Position numbers and translations under genes: made by a program. A DNA stretch of 11,534 nt from Anaerolineales bacterium. Lineage in GTDB: Bacteria; Chloroflexota; Anaerolineae; Anaerolineales; E44-bin32. Each line of letters begins with the position of its first letter. Position 1 is the stretch's first letter. Positions 1-7,418 of this stretch are shown in pieces. The stretch covers positions 1-11,534 of the forward strand of contig JAHFAU010000032.1 in NCBI GenBank assembly GCA_023250385.1, read 5' to 3'. Under the pieces are notes generated by a model, which saw only the letters and a program-made list of their open reading frames with translations, ran no database searches and was not told the origin of the DNA.

Positions 1-1
1 A

Positions 2-367
2 GGAGAGCCGGCGTTGGCGCAGGGTCAAGTGAGCGTGGTCGACCGGCAGGGTAACCTGGCCGGAGACCATACGACCGGCACAGAAGCGGAAGGCTATTGC
101 TTCACAGAAATGGAAGCCGGGGACTACAACGTCAGTGGCGCGGTTCCCCCCGACTTCAACCCAACTACCTCGATGAATGTTCCAGTACGGCTGGTGCCGG
201 GCGACATCAAGTTTGTCCAGTTCGGTGGGCAGCCCAGTGGCGCGATTACCAGCGTCCCTCGCCCGCCAGGCAGCGGGTCGTCGCTGCTGGGAGCGATCGG
301 GCTCGCGATGTTGGGGGGCGCCGGTCTATTAGGCTATCTGGCGTTTCGTTCGGGCCGTCAGACCTAG
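2..367 (+). CDS. C-terminal part of a membrane-anchored surface protein with a Cna-B/SdrD-like repeat (5'-truncated)
   Basis: The frame is open from the left window edge (first full codon at base 2) to a TAG at 365-367, so the gene begins outside the window; the TTG at 14 is probably not its start. The visible 121 residues begin with a beta-rich stretch, VSVVDRQGNLAGDHTTGTEA then GYCFTEMEAGDYNV, which fits the 'V-DxxG...TTT-x-GxY-F-xL-GxYxV' pattern of Cna-B/SdrD B-like or carboxypeptidase-regulatory-like repeats. It continues through PPDFNPTTS and FGGQ to a short Pro/Gly/Ser linker. The last ~25 residues are one hydrophobic helix (SSLLGAIGLAMLGGAGLLGY) followed by FRSGRQT, a typical C-terminal membrane anchor with a positive cytoplasmic tail. 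I infer an exported, envelope-anchored protein whose repeats face outward. No catalytic domain is visible. The gene converges on aconitase, with a shared terminator between them. Confidence 0.72.
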   Translation, partial: GEPALAQGQVSVVDRQGNLAGDHTTGTEAEGYCFTEMEAGDYNVSGAVPPDFNPTTSMNVPVRLVPGDIKFVQFGGQPSGAITSVPRPPGSGSSLLGAIGLAMLGGAGLLGYLAFRSGRQT

Positions 368-411
368 CTTACAGTCGACTTACACAAAAACCCATTCTCC
401 GTTGCTCTTCC

Positions 412-417
412 TATAAT
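412..417 (+). promoter_or_regulatory. Perfect TATAAT -10 box in the convergent intergenic region
   Basis: TATAAT lies 45 bases after the stop of the plus-strand surface protein and just before three successive hairpins. No recognisable -35 is found at 16-18 bases spacing. The two perfect TATAAT boxes near 9027 and 9086 also lack a clear -35. It could drive a short transcript starting near 424, or be chance in an AT-richer stretch. Confidence 0.35.
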
Positions 418-458
418 TCAAATCAGGCGGGCTACAAATCCCCGCCGTGGTAAACAGG

Positions 459-496
459 CCCTTGCGGGCGAGTATCGCGGATACTCCCCGCAAGGG
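459..496. terminator. Strong 17-bp hairpin, probable terminator or RNA-stabilising stem
   Basis: CCCTTGCGGG (459-468) pairs with CCCGCAAGGG (487-496), and GAGTATC (470-476) with GATACTC (480-486). The only flaw is one bulged C at 469, and the loop is GCG (477-479). The stem is very stable, but no T-run follows on either strand, so it is not a textbook intrinsic terminator by itself. It sits 7 bases from the next hairpin, so the two together probably insulate the converging genes. Confidence 0.6.
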
Positions 497-503
497 ACAG
501 ACA

Positions 504-538
504 GAAAAGCGAGGCTAGCTGCCGCTGCCTCGCTTTTC
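504..538. terminator. Bidirectional rho-independent terminator between convergent genes
   Basis: GAAAAGCGAGGC (504-515) pairs perfectly with GCCTCGCTTTTC (527-538). Inside, AGC (517-519) pairs with GCT (524-526) past one bulged T (516), leaving a TGCC tetraloop. The AAAA and TTTT ends put a U-run after the stem on both strands. It can therefore end transcription of the plus-strand surface protein (stop at 367) and of minus-strand aconitase (stop at 596). Confidence 0.82.
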
Positions 539-595
539 AATTCTCTAGGTTTGGGATCGGCCTGCGGATTGAGCAGGCATCGGGTGGGCGCCCGG

Positions 596-3325
596 TTAGC
601 CTGCTTGCAGCATCTGCCGCAAAACCATGTGCAGGATCCCGCCATTGCGGTAGTAGTCCAACTCGATTGGAGTGTCGATCCGCACTCGGGCCTGGAACTC
701 AATCTCTGACTTGTCCGCTCGAGCGGCGCGCAGCCGCACGGTTCCACCAGCCGTCAGGCTCTCATCCAATCCCAACACGTCGAACAGCTCGTCTCCGTGG
801 AGACCCAGCGCCTCGGTACCTTGGCCGGGCAGGTACTCGAGCGGCAGCACTCCCATGCCGACCAGGTTGGAGCGGTGGATCCGCTCAAATGACTCGGCCA
901 GCACGGCCCTCACACCCAAGAGGGCCGTCCCCTTGGCCGCCCAATCCCGCGAAGATCCGGCCCCATACTCCTTACCGGCCAGGACGAGCAGCGGAACGCC
1001 CGCCTGCCGATAGCGGCCGGCGGCTTCGAAGATCGTCATGCGGGCCCGCTGCGGGAAGTGCAGCGTCTCGCCGCCCTCCACGCCGGGTAGCAGCAGATTC
1101 TTGATCCGAATGTTGGCAAACGTCCCCCGAGTCATCACCCGATCGTTGCCACGCCGCGAGCCGAAGGAATTGAAATCCCGCGGCTGTACCCCGGCCTCGA
1201 TCAAGTATTGACCGGCGGGTCCGGAGGCCGGAATGGCGCCGGCCGGGGAGATGTGATCGGTGGTGACCGAGTGCCCGAGCAGGGCCAGCACCCGCGCCCC
1301 CCGGATCTCTTGGAGCGGGGGCAGCTCCGGCCTCAGGTCGACGAAGAACGGCGGCTCCTGGATGTACGTGGATTCTTTCGACCACTCGTACAGCTCGGCG
1401 CCGCTGACCGGGATCGCGTTCCAGGTCGGGTTTCCACTGAACACGTCCTTGTACTGGCGTCGAAACATCTCGGCGCTAAGTGAGCGCTCGATGACGCCTC
1501 GGATTTCAGACTGAGAGGGCCAGATCTCGCGCAGATAGACCGGCGCACCAGAGGGGTCGGTCCCCAATGGCTCATTCAGCATGTCGATGTCGGCCCGGCC
1601 GGCCAAGGCGAAAGCGACCACCAGCGGCGGCGAGGCCAGAAAACTGGCCCGGGTGTGTGGGTTGATCCGGCCCTCGAAGTTGCGATTCCCGGAGAGCACC
1701 GAGGCGGCCACCAGATCGGCCTCGCTGATGGCCTTCACCACCTCGCCCGGCAGCGGCCCGCTGTTGCCGATGCAAGTGGTGCAGCCGTAGCCCACGATAT
1801 TGAAACCCAGTTCGGCCAGCGGCTCGAGCAGTCCGGCGGCTTGCAGGTATTCGGTGACCACCCGAGATCCGGGGGCCATGCTGGTCTTGACATAGGGCTT
1901 GACCGCCAGGCCGCGTTCCAGAGCCTTCTTGGCCAACAGCCCCGCGCCGACCATCACCGAAGGATTCGAGGTATTGGTGCAGGAGGTGATAGCCGCAATG
2001 ACCACCGCCCCATGGCCGATCTCGGCAGAGTGTCCATTGGACCGTACCGGGGCAGTGACGGCCACCGCCTCCGGAGCCAACCCGAAGCCGCCGTGGCCGA
2101 CATCGGCGGTGAGGATCTCCCGGAAGGATCGCTTCATGGCCGAAAGCGGAATGCGGTCCTGGGGCCGCTTAGGTCCGGCCAGACTGGTCTCGACCGTGGC
2201 AAGATCGAGGGCCAGCACGTCGCTGAACTCCGGCTCAGGGGTCTCATCAGTGCGGAACAGCCCCTGGGCTTTGTAGTAATGCTCGACCAGATCGACTTGC
2301 GCCTCATCGCGGGCCGTGAGCCTCAGGTAGCGCAGCGTTTCGTCATCGACCGGGAAGTAGCCGAGGGTCGCGCCGTATTCGGGCGACATGTTGCCGATCG
2401 TGGCCCGGTCGGGCAGCGACATGGACGACAGCCCCGGCCCGAAGAATTCCACGAATTTCCCGACCACCCCGTGGCGCCGCAGCATCTGAGTCACTGTCAG
2501 AACTAGATCGGTGGCAGTGGTACCTTCGGGAAGCGCGCCGGTCAGCCGGAAGCCGACCACTTGCGGGGCGACCATCACCAGCGGCTGGCCGAGGATCGCG
2601 GCTTCGGCCTCGATGCCGCCTACCCCCCATCCCAGCACCCCCAATCCGTTGATCATCGTAGTGTGGGAGTCAGTGCCGACTAGCGAGTCCGGGAATACTA
2701 CGGTGCCGTACTCGGTCTGCTGGCTGGCGGCCACGGTCGCCAGGTATTCCAGATTGACCTGGTGGACGATTCCGGTGGCGGGCGGCACGACTCGGAAGTT
2801 GGCAAATGCCTCCTTACCCCAGCGCAGGAACTCATAACGCTCCCGATTGCGCTGAAACTCGATCTCCGCGTTGCGCTGCAGCGCCTCGGGAGAGGCAAAG
2901 AAATCCACCTGAACTGAGTGATCGATCACAAGATCGACCGGCACCCGAGGACTGATCTTGGCGGGGTCGCCGCCCAGCCGCTGCAAGGCCGAGCGCATTG
3001 CTGCCAGATCCACCAGGGCCGGAACGCCGGTGAAGTCCTGCATGATCACGCGGGCCGGCAGGAATGGCACCTCTGGCGGCTGCGGATCTTTGGGCCGCCA
3101 GCGGGCAAGCTTCCGCACGTGCTCTTCGGTGATTTCGCGGCCGTTGACTTGCCGCAGCACAGCCTCGAGCAGGATCCGCAGCGAGAATGGCAGGCGCGCC
3201 ACGCTGGGCAGCCCCTGATCGGTAAGCGCCTCCAGCCGGTAGTACTTGAAGCTGCCGTGGGAAGTGTGGAACTCGGAAAGCGTGCCGAACGGATCGTTAT
3301 TCAATGACTGCTTCCAACTTGGCAA
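596..3325 (-). CDS. acnA: Aconitate hydratase A (aconitase, AcnA/IRP1 type)
   Basis: This enzyme interconverts citrate and isocitrate via cis-aconitate in the cytosolic TCA cycle, using a [4Fe-4S] cluster. At 909 residues it has full AcnA length and domain order. The three cluster cysteines are Cys449 in ITSCTNTSNP and Cys515/Cys518 in GYGCTTCIGNSGPL. The N-terminal part carries IMQDFTGVPALVD (~94-106) and GTDSHTTMINGLG (~217-229). The C-terminal swivel domain has LLGHSVTTDHISPAG (~682-696) and EYGAGSSRDWAAKG (~786-799). The start is uncertain. TTG at 3325 follows an in-frame TGA and has no Shine-Dalgarno. A second TTG at 3304 (codon 8) has GGAAG six bases upstream and may be the real start. 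The gene is last in the minus-strand train and has its own candidate promoter. The methylcitrate-pathway paralogue AcnD is possible but unlikely, since no prp genes are nearby. Confidence 0.96.
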   Translation of the reverse strand: MPSWKQSLNNDPFGTLSEFHTSHGSFKYYRLEALTDQGLPSVARLPFSLRILLEAVLRQVNGREITEEHVRKLARWRPKDPQPPEVPFLPARVIMQDFTGVPALVDLAAMRSALQRLGGDPAKISPRVPVDLVIDHSVQVDFFASPEALQRNAEIEFQRNRERYEFLRWGKEAFANFRVVPPATGIVHQVNLEYLATVAASQQTEYGTVVFPDSLVGTDSHTTMINGLGVLGWGVGGIEAEAAILGQPLVMVAPQVVGFRLTGALPEGTTATDLVLTVTQMLRRHGVVGKFVEFFGPGLSSMSLPDRATIGNMSPEYGATLGYFPVDDETLRYLRLTARDEAQVDLVEHYYKAQGLFRTDETPEPEFSDVLALDLATVETSLAGPKRPQDRIPLSAMKRSFREILTADVGHGGFGLAPEAVAVTAPVRSNGHSAEIGHGAVVIAAITSCTNTSNPSVMVGAGLLAKKALERGLAVKPYVKTSMAPGSRVVTEYLQAAGLLEPLAELGFNIVGYGCTTCIGNSGPLPGEVVKAISEADLVAASVLSGNRNFEGRINPHTRASFLASPPLVVAFALAGRADIDMLNEPLGTDPSGAPVYLREIWPSQSEIRGVIERSLSAEMFRRQYKDVFSGNPTWNAIPVSGAELYEWSKESTYIQEPPFFVDLRPELPPLQEIRGARVLALLGHSVTTDHISPAGAIPASGPAGQYLIEAGVQPRDFNSFGSRRGNDRVMTRGTFANIRIKNLLLPGVEGGETLHFPQRARMTIFEAAGRYRQAGVPLLVLAGKEYGAGSSRDWAAKGTALLGVRAVLAESFERIHRSNLVGMGVLPLEYLPGQGTEALGLHGDELFDVLGLDESLTAGGTVRLRAARADKSEIEFQARVRIDTPIELDYYRNGGILHMVLRQMLQAG

Positions 3326-3342
3326 GAAAACAACACCGCAGA

Positions 3343-3378
3343 GTCAGTATACCTGACAGGGCCTGACGGCTGCAGCCG
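3343..3378. promoter_or_regulatory. Candidate aconitase promoter with overlapping operator-like repeats
   Basis: On the minus strand TATACT (3351-3346) is a good -10 box, about 20 bases before the first possible aconitase start; no convincing -35 is seen. It lies inside an inverted repeat, GTCAG-TATAC-CTGAC (3343-3357). A further direct copy of CCTGAC lies at 3362-3367, exactly 10 bases (one helical turn) after the copy at 3352-3357. It is followed by a perfect 12-bp palindrome, CGGCTGCAGCCG (3367-3378). Half-sites covering a -10 box suggest repressor binding. I cannot name the regulator. Confidence 0.4.
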
Positions 3379-3444
3379 GGGCCGCCACGCCGACCCGCAG
3401 CAGAGAAGGATGCCGGTCAGGGCTGGCGCACCTCCGAGACGGCC

Positions 3445-4518
3445 TCAGGTCAACTCGAGTGCGGAGAACAGGCGCTCGCTATCGAGATGCTCCTGCATGA
3501 GGGCCAAGAAGGCCTCCAGCTTCTCCGGCTGGCCCAGCCGGGTGCGGCTGTAGGCCTGTTCGATCCGGTCGACGACCTCCATGGTGTTTGACGGGACCAG
3601 CAGAATCGGGATCGCCAACGACTCCGCCTGCTGCACCACGACCGGGCTGGGCTGCAGATTACCGGTGAGAATAAGGGCCACGGTGGAGGTCTCCAGGGCG
3701 GCGAGCTGGATATCGGCCCGATCGCCCCCGGTGATGACCGCTTTGTTCTGCTGGCGGCGAAATCGGGACAGGGCGGCCTCGGCGGTCATGGCACCGACCG
3801 TGAAGGTCTCGATCAGGGCGTCGGGATCGAATCCCTTGGAAATCACTTCCGCACCCAGCAGCTCCCGCAGCTCGCCGAGGCTCAGGGCAGAAAGCCGCGG
3901 CCGCCGCGGCAGCGCGCCGAGCACCCGGACGCCGCGACCCTCGAGGGCAGGCCGGGCAACTTCGTTCAGAAACTCCTGCATCTCATCGGGGACGTGATTG
4001 AACACGACCCCGAGCAGCTGATCGCCGAGACGATGCTTGGCGGCTAGCGCATCGTCCGCGACCTGCAGCTCGCGGTGGCAGCGGACCAACACCAACGCCG
4101 GGGCGGCCAGGTTTTCTGCCAACCGGATATTCGACAGCCCCATCGCATATCCCTCGCGCAGCGAGCCGCCTCCCTCTAAGAGCAGCAGATCCACCCGCTG
4201 CCGGACGGCCGCCGCCGCTCGTTTCACTTGATCGAGCAGATCCCCACCGTCCCCCGCGTCGAGCCGCTGACGCAGCACGGCCGACGTCACAATCACCGGG
4301 GATTCGGGCGCGAGATCTGGGCCCAGGCCCAAGGTGCGGCGGACAAAATCGGTGTCTTCGTCCACCATCTGCCCGTCCGCACGCCGCCATGGCTGAGTGC
4401 TGAGCGGCTTCAAATAGCCGACTCGTTTGCCCTTGGCCTGCAGCAGTTTGGCCAGGCCGAGCGCAATCGCAGTTTTCCCCGAATACGGTTCTACCGAGGT
4501 CACATACAAGGCAGCCAT
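3445..4518 (-). CDS. BioD-like P-loop/DRTGG domain protein (stand-alone phosphotransacetylase-type N-terminal region)
   Basis: The 357 residues hold two domains. The first (~1-200) is a BioD/cobyrinate-synthase-like (AAA_26) nucleotide-binding fold with a modified P-loop, SVEPYSGKTA (8-17, Lys15), and LLLLEGGGSLREG (~111-123). The second (~205-330) is a DRTGG domain, with the diagnostic turn written here as ITGGDRADIQ (262-271) and followed by ALILTGNLQPSP. The same order forms the N-terminal, non-catalytic half of long bacterial phosphotransacetylases (E. coli Pta), but the acetyl-transferring domain is absent. It starts with ATG, has AAGGAG six bases upstream, and lies 2 bases after the stop of the acyl-CoA synthetase, so the two are very likely translationally coupled. 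I infer a nucleotide- or metabolite-sensing partner of that enzyme. Automatic names such as 'phosphotransacetylase' or 'cobyrinic acid synthase' would be misleading. Confidence 0.85.
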   Translation of the reverse strand: MAALYVTSVEPYSGKTAIALGLAKLLQAKGKRVGYLKPLSTQPWRRADGQMVDEDTDFVRRTLGLGPDLAPESPVIVTSAVLRQRLDAGDGGDLLDQVKRAAAAVRQRVDLLLLEGGGSLREGYAMGLSNIRLAENLAAPALVLVRCHRELQVADDALAAKHRLGDQLLGVVFNHVPDEMQEFLNEVARPALEGRGVRVLGALPRRPRLSALSLGELRELLGAEVISKGFDPDALIETFTVGAMTAEAALSRFRRQQNKAVITGGDRADIQLAALETSTVALILTGNLQPSPVVVQQAESLAIPILLVPSNTMEVVDRIEQAYSRTRLGQPEKLEAFLALMQEHLDSERLFSALELT

Positions 4519-4520
4519 CG

Positions 4521-6644
4521 CTATCTCCTTGGCTCCACCTGAGACGAAAGAATCAGCCGCATGTCCAGGGCAACCCCGCCCTGGCCCTGTTCGTACACAA
4601 CAAAGGGATTAATGTCTAACTCTTCGATCTCGGGGAAATCCACTACAAGCCGACCCACCCGCAGCAGGGCCTCGACCAGTGCTTCCCTATCGACCGGTCG
4701 GCGTCCGCGCACTCCGGAAAGCAAAGCGGCGGCCTTGAGCTCAGTCAGCATCGCCTCCGCATCCTGGCGGGAAAAAGGCGCCAGTCGGAAGGCCGCATCT
4801 TTGAGTGTCTCGACAAACACCCCACCCAGGGCGCAGGTCACCAGCGGTCCGAACTGGGGATCCCGGTTCATCCCCAGCAGCATCTCGAGACCGGGCGCGA
4901 TCATCTTCTGGACCGTGCAGCCCCACAGCCGGGCCTCGGGCAGGAACCGCTGAGCCCGGTACGTGATGAGATCGAAAGCGTCCCGCACCTCGGATGGGCC
5001 TTCGAGCCCGACCCGCACACCACCGACATCGGTCTTGTGCAGGATCTCCGGAGAGGCGACCTTCAACACCACTGGATAGCCCAGTCGAGCGGCAATCTCT
5101 ACCGCCTGCTCAGCGGTGCCGGCCAATTCGGTCGTCGGGACGTCGAACCCATAGGCGAGCAGGATCTCCCGCGCCTCGAAGTCCCCGATGCTGACTCTGC
5201 CGGCAGCCCGCACGGTCCGGATCGCGTCGCTCACCCGCTCCCGATCGACCTCCAGCGAGGTGAACTGAGGGATCGGCTCCGACCGCAGCAACCGATACTG
5301 GTTCATCGCGTAGAGGGCGCGGGCTGCCCGTTCGGGGAACGGGAATCTCGGAACGTTGTGTTGCTGGAGGATGTCCGGTCCGCGACCCAGGCTGGCCTGC
5401 CCCATCAAACAAGCCAGAACTGGGATCGAGGCTCGGGCGGCAGCCTGCACGATCACTTGCGCGGTCTGTTCCATGTCGGTCATCGCCTGGGGTGTGACCA
5501 GCACGATGATCGCATCGACCTGCGGATCGGCGAGGATCTGCTGCAGGGCGAAGTCGAAGCGGTCGGCCCGGGCGTCGCCGAGCAGGTCCACCGGATTGGC
5601 CGCGCTGGCGGCTCCGGGGAGGAACTGCTCGAGCAGGTGCTGGCGTTCGGGCTCGAAGCGGGCCAGCCGCAGACCATCTCGCTCCACCGCGTCCGTCGCC
5701 AGGATTCCAGGTCCCCCAGCGTTGGTGACGATGGCAACTCGATCCCCCCGGAGTGGAGGCAGGTATCCGAAAGCCAAGGCGAAATCCAGCAGCTCCTCCA
5801 AGGTGTCAGCCCGGATCACTCCTGCCTGTCGAAAGGCAGCTTGGTAGGCCTGTTCCGAGCCGGCCAATGACCCCGTGTGGGAGGTCACGGCCCGGGCCCC
5901 AGATTGGGTGATGCCGGACTTGATGGCCACCACCGGTTTCAGCCGGCTCACCTCCCGGGCGACCCGGATGAATTGCTGACCATCCGGCAGACCCTCGATG
6001 TAGGCCAGGATCACCCGCGAGGCGGGATCGGCCGCCCACTCCTGCAGCAAGTCCGTCTCGCTCACGTCGGCCTTGTTTCCCAGCGACACGAATTTGCTGA
6101 GGCCCAGCCGGCCGGCCATCGCCCAGTCCAGGATAGCGGCGCCCAACGCGCCGGACTGCGACATGAAGGCCATCGGCCCGGTCGGAGGCATCCCGGCCGA
6201 GAAGGTCGCATTGAGCGGCGTGATCGTGTCGATAACGCCGAAGCAGTTCGGACCGATCAGGCGAATCGAGTACTGGCGAGCGACCTCAAGCAGCTCCCGC
6301 TCGCGTTCCGCGCCTTCCCAGCCGGCCTCCCGAAATCCGGCGCTGATGACAATCGCGGCCGGAATGGCCTGCTCGCCACACTCGCGCAGCGCGTCCGGAA
6401 CGGCGGGATAAGGGATGACGATCACGGCCAGGTCGATCGGATCAGGCACTTCGAGCACCGACTTGAAGCACGGCAGGCCGAGGATCGATTCGGCGGTCGG
6501 ATTGATTGGATAGACCCGTCGATCTTCCTTTAAGAACCCACCTCGAAGCAGGTTGTTTAGGACTGCGTAGCCGAGCTTGGTAGGGTTGGTCGAGGCGCCG
6601 ACGACGGCAACGGTTCGAGGGGCGAAGAACTGGGAGAGCGACAA
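4521..6644 (-). CDS. ADP-forming acetate/acyl-CoA ligase, alpha and beta parts in one chain
   Basis: This enzyme converts acyl-CoA + ADP + Pi into free acid + ATP + CoA, conserving energy, and can also run as an acid-activating ligase. The 707 residues are in alpha-beta order. A CoA-binding Rossmann domain comes first (~5-135; TVAVVGASTNPTKLG at 11-25, GPNCFGV at 131-137). A succinyl-CoA-ligase-like region follows (~150-450), with FMSQSGALG and the phosphohistidine loop TSHTGSLAG (His256). The last part is an ATP-grasp domain (~480-700), with VVLKVASPEILHKTDVGG including His536, which matches the second phosphohistidine known from ACD beta subunits, and IDINPF-like LDINPF. The substrate acid cannot be read from sequence. 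The related protein-lysine acetyltransferase Pat carries an extra GNAT domain, which is absent here. The start is TTG at 6644 without a Shine-Dalgarno; no better start exists nearby. It follows RNase HII by 79 bases and is coupled to the DRTGG gene. Confidence 0.9.
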   Translation of the reverse strand: MSLSQFFAPRTVAVVGASTNPTKLGYAVLNNLLRGGFLKEDRRVYPINPTAESILGLPCFKSVLEVPDPIDLAVIVIPYPAVPDALRECGEQAIPAAIVISAGFREAGWEGAERERELLEVARQYSIRLIGPNCFGVIDTITPLNATFSAGMPPTGPMAFMSQSGALGAAILDWAMAGRLGLSKFVSLGNKADVSETDLLQEWAADPASRVILAYIEGLPDGQQFIRVAREVSRLKPVVAIKSGITQSGARAVTSHTGSLAGSEQAYQAAFRQAGVIRADTLEELLDFALAFGYLPPLRGDRVAIVTNAGGPGILATDAVERDGLRLARFEPERQHLLEQFLPGAASAANPVDLLGDARADRFDFALQQILADPQVDAIIVLVTPQAMTDMEQTAQVIVQAAARASIPVLACLMGQASLGRGPDILQQHNVPRFPFPERAARALYAMNQYRLLRSEPIPQFTSLEVDRERVSDAIRTVRAAGRVSIGDFEAREILLAYGFDVPTTELAGTAEQAVEIAARLGYPVVLKVASPEILHKTDVGGVRVGLEGPSEVRDAFDLITYRAQRFLPEARLWGCTVQKMIAPGLEMLLGMNRDPQFGPLVTCALGGVFVETLKDAAFRLAPFSRQDAEAMLTELKAAALLSGVRGRRPVDREALVEALLRVGRLVVDFPEIEELDINPFVVYEQGQGGVALDMRLILSSQVEPRR

Positions 6645-6723
6645 GTCGGGATCTGTGAATGCCGGTGAGTGCGAATCTTAGCACCGCGCCGGCCGCCTGT
6701 GCCGCGGAGCAGGCAGGCTTAGC

Positions 6724-7344
6724 TTAGGCTTGGGTGGAAAGAACTGCCGGCCGGCGATTACGGCGGCTCGGCCGAGCCAGCGCGAGCTGCACCGGTGCGT
6801 ACGATCGGCGGTGCTCCCGACACGCCCCAACCCGATCTAACGCTGCTCGATGGTGAGCCGTGCCATAGCCCTTGTTCCGTCCAAAACCGTAGGCCGGAAA
6901 TCTGCCGCCGAGTCTCTCCATCAGCTGGTCTCGGGCGACCTTGGCGACGACCGAGGCGGCTGCGATCGACAGCACCGACTGGTCGCCCCGGGTAATGGCA
7001 AGCTGAGGAATCTCGAGATCTACGAGCCGGAGATGGTCGATCAGCAGGAAGCTCGGTGCAGGGCTCAATTCACCCAGGGCCCGCTGCATCGCCAATCGGG
7101 TCGCGGAGAGCACTCCGATCCGATCGAGCTCTCTGGATGAGCTCTTTCCGATCCCGACCGAGAGGGCGACCCGCCGGATCTCGGCGGCCCAGCGCTGGCG
7201 GGCGAGCGGGGTGAGCTGCTTCGAGTCGCGCACTCCCTCCAAGGCCCGCGCCAGGTCGAACCGATCGAGGGGCAGGAGTACGGCAGCCGCCACGACCGGC
7301 CCGGCCAGGGCTCCCCGTCCGACCTCATCCAATCCCGCGATCAA
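6724..7344 (-). CDS. rnhB: Ribonuclease HII (5' end uncertain)
   Basis: RNase HII cuts the RNA strand of RNA:DNA hybrids and starts removal of ribonucleotides misincorporated into DNA. The active-site residues are present: Asp6 and Glu7 in GLDEVGRGALAGPV, Asp103 in LLIDH, and Asp121 in TRGDQSVLSIAAASVVAKVA. The late motifs NKGYGTAHHRAAL and EHRRSYAPV also fit. At 206 residues from the TTG at 7344 it is of normal size, with a short basic tail. That TTG has no Shine-Dalgarno. Reading upstream in frame gives RPDLSHELELLRLGHS directly before LIAGLDEVG, which resembles the short N-terminal helix of many RNases HII. The protein may therefore start further up, but the only candidate codons there are CTG (for example 7383). 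It lies between the glycosyltransferase (stop at 7419) and the acyl-CoA synthetase. Confidence 0.93.
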   Translation of the reverse strand: MIAGLDEVGRGALAGPVVAAAVLLPLDRFDLARALEGVRDSKQLTPLARQRWAAEIRRVALSVGIGKSSSRELDRIGVLSATRLAMQRALGELSPAPSFLLIDHLRLVDLEIPQLAITRGDQSVLSIAAASVVAKVARDQLMERLGGRFPAYGFGRNKGYGTAHHRAALDRVGACREHRRSYAPVQLALARPSRRNRRPAVLSTQA

Positions 7345-7418
7345 TGAATGACCGAGCCGGAGCAGCTCGAGTTCGTGGCTCAGGTCAGGCCGACGGGTTG
7401 AGGGGGTCGTGGATGCCC

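Larger units (their letters stand above)
424..542 (+). ncRNA. Candidate small structured RNA (three hairpins, last one terminator-like)
   Basis: Between the convergent genes there are three successive inverted repeats. Stem 1 is GGCGGG (426-431) with CCCGCC (441-446) and a 9-base loop. Stem 2 (459-496) is a 17-bp helix with one bulged C. Stem 3 (504-538) is a long helix ending in a T-rich arm. A perfect TATAAT at 412-417 would place a start near 424, giving a transcript of about 115-120 nt that ends in a rho-independent terminator. I recognise no known RNA family. The same bases could simply be the 3' UTR and terminators of the two converging genes, which is the simpler reading. Confidence 0.3.

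Noticed and set aside
97..453. 118-codon plus-strand frame overlapping the surface-protein gene
   Set aside because: It is a shifted frame inside a repeat and membrane-anchor sequence that makes sense in the other frame. It also runs into the first hairpin.
1655..2506. 283-codon plus-strand open frame
   Set aside because: It lies wholly antisense to aconitase, whose family motifs are continuous there. Long antisense frames are expected at this GC content.
596..3325. Aconitase as an iron-regulatory RNA-binding protein with an iron-responsive element nearby
   Set aside because: The family resemblance to IRP1 is real, but no iron-responsive-element-like loop was found, and the three cluster cysteines simply support the enzymatic role.
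5037..5870. 277-codon plus-strand open frame (with another at 5877-6533)
   Set aside because: Both are antisense to the acyl-CoA synthetase and show arginine/glycine-rich composition without recognisable domains or ribosome sites.
6645..6723. Promoter-like TAAGAT upstream of the acyl-CoA synthetase
   Set aside because: It is a weak -10 match without a -35 in a 79-base gap inside a same-strand gene train, not strong enough to list as a feature.
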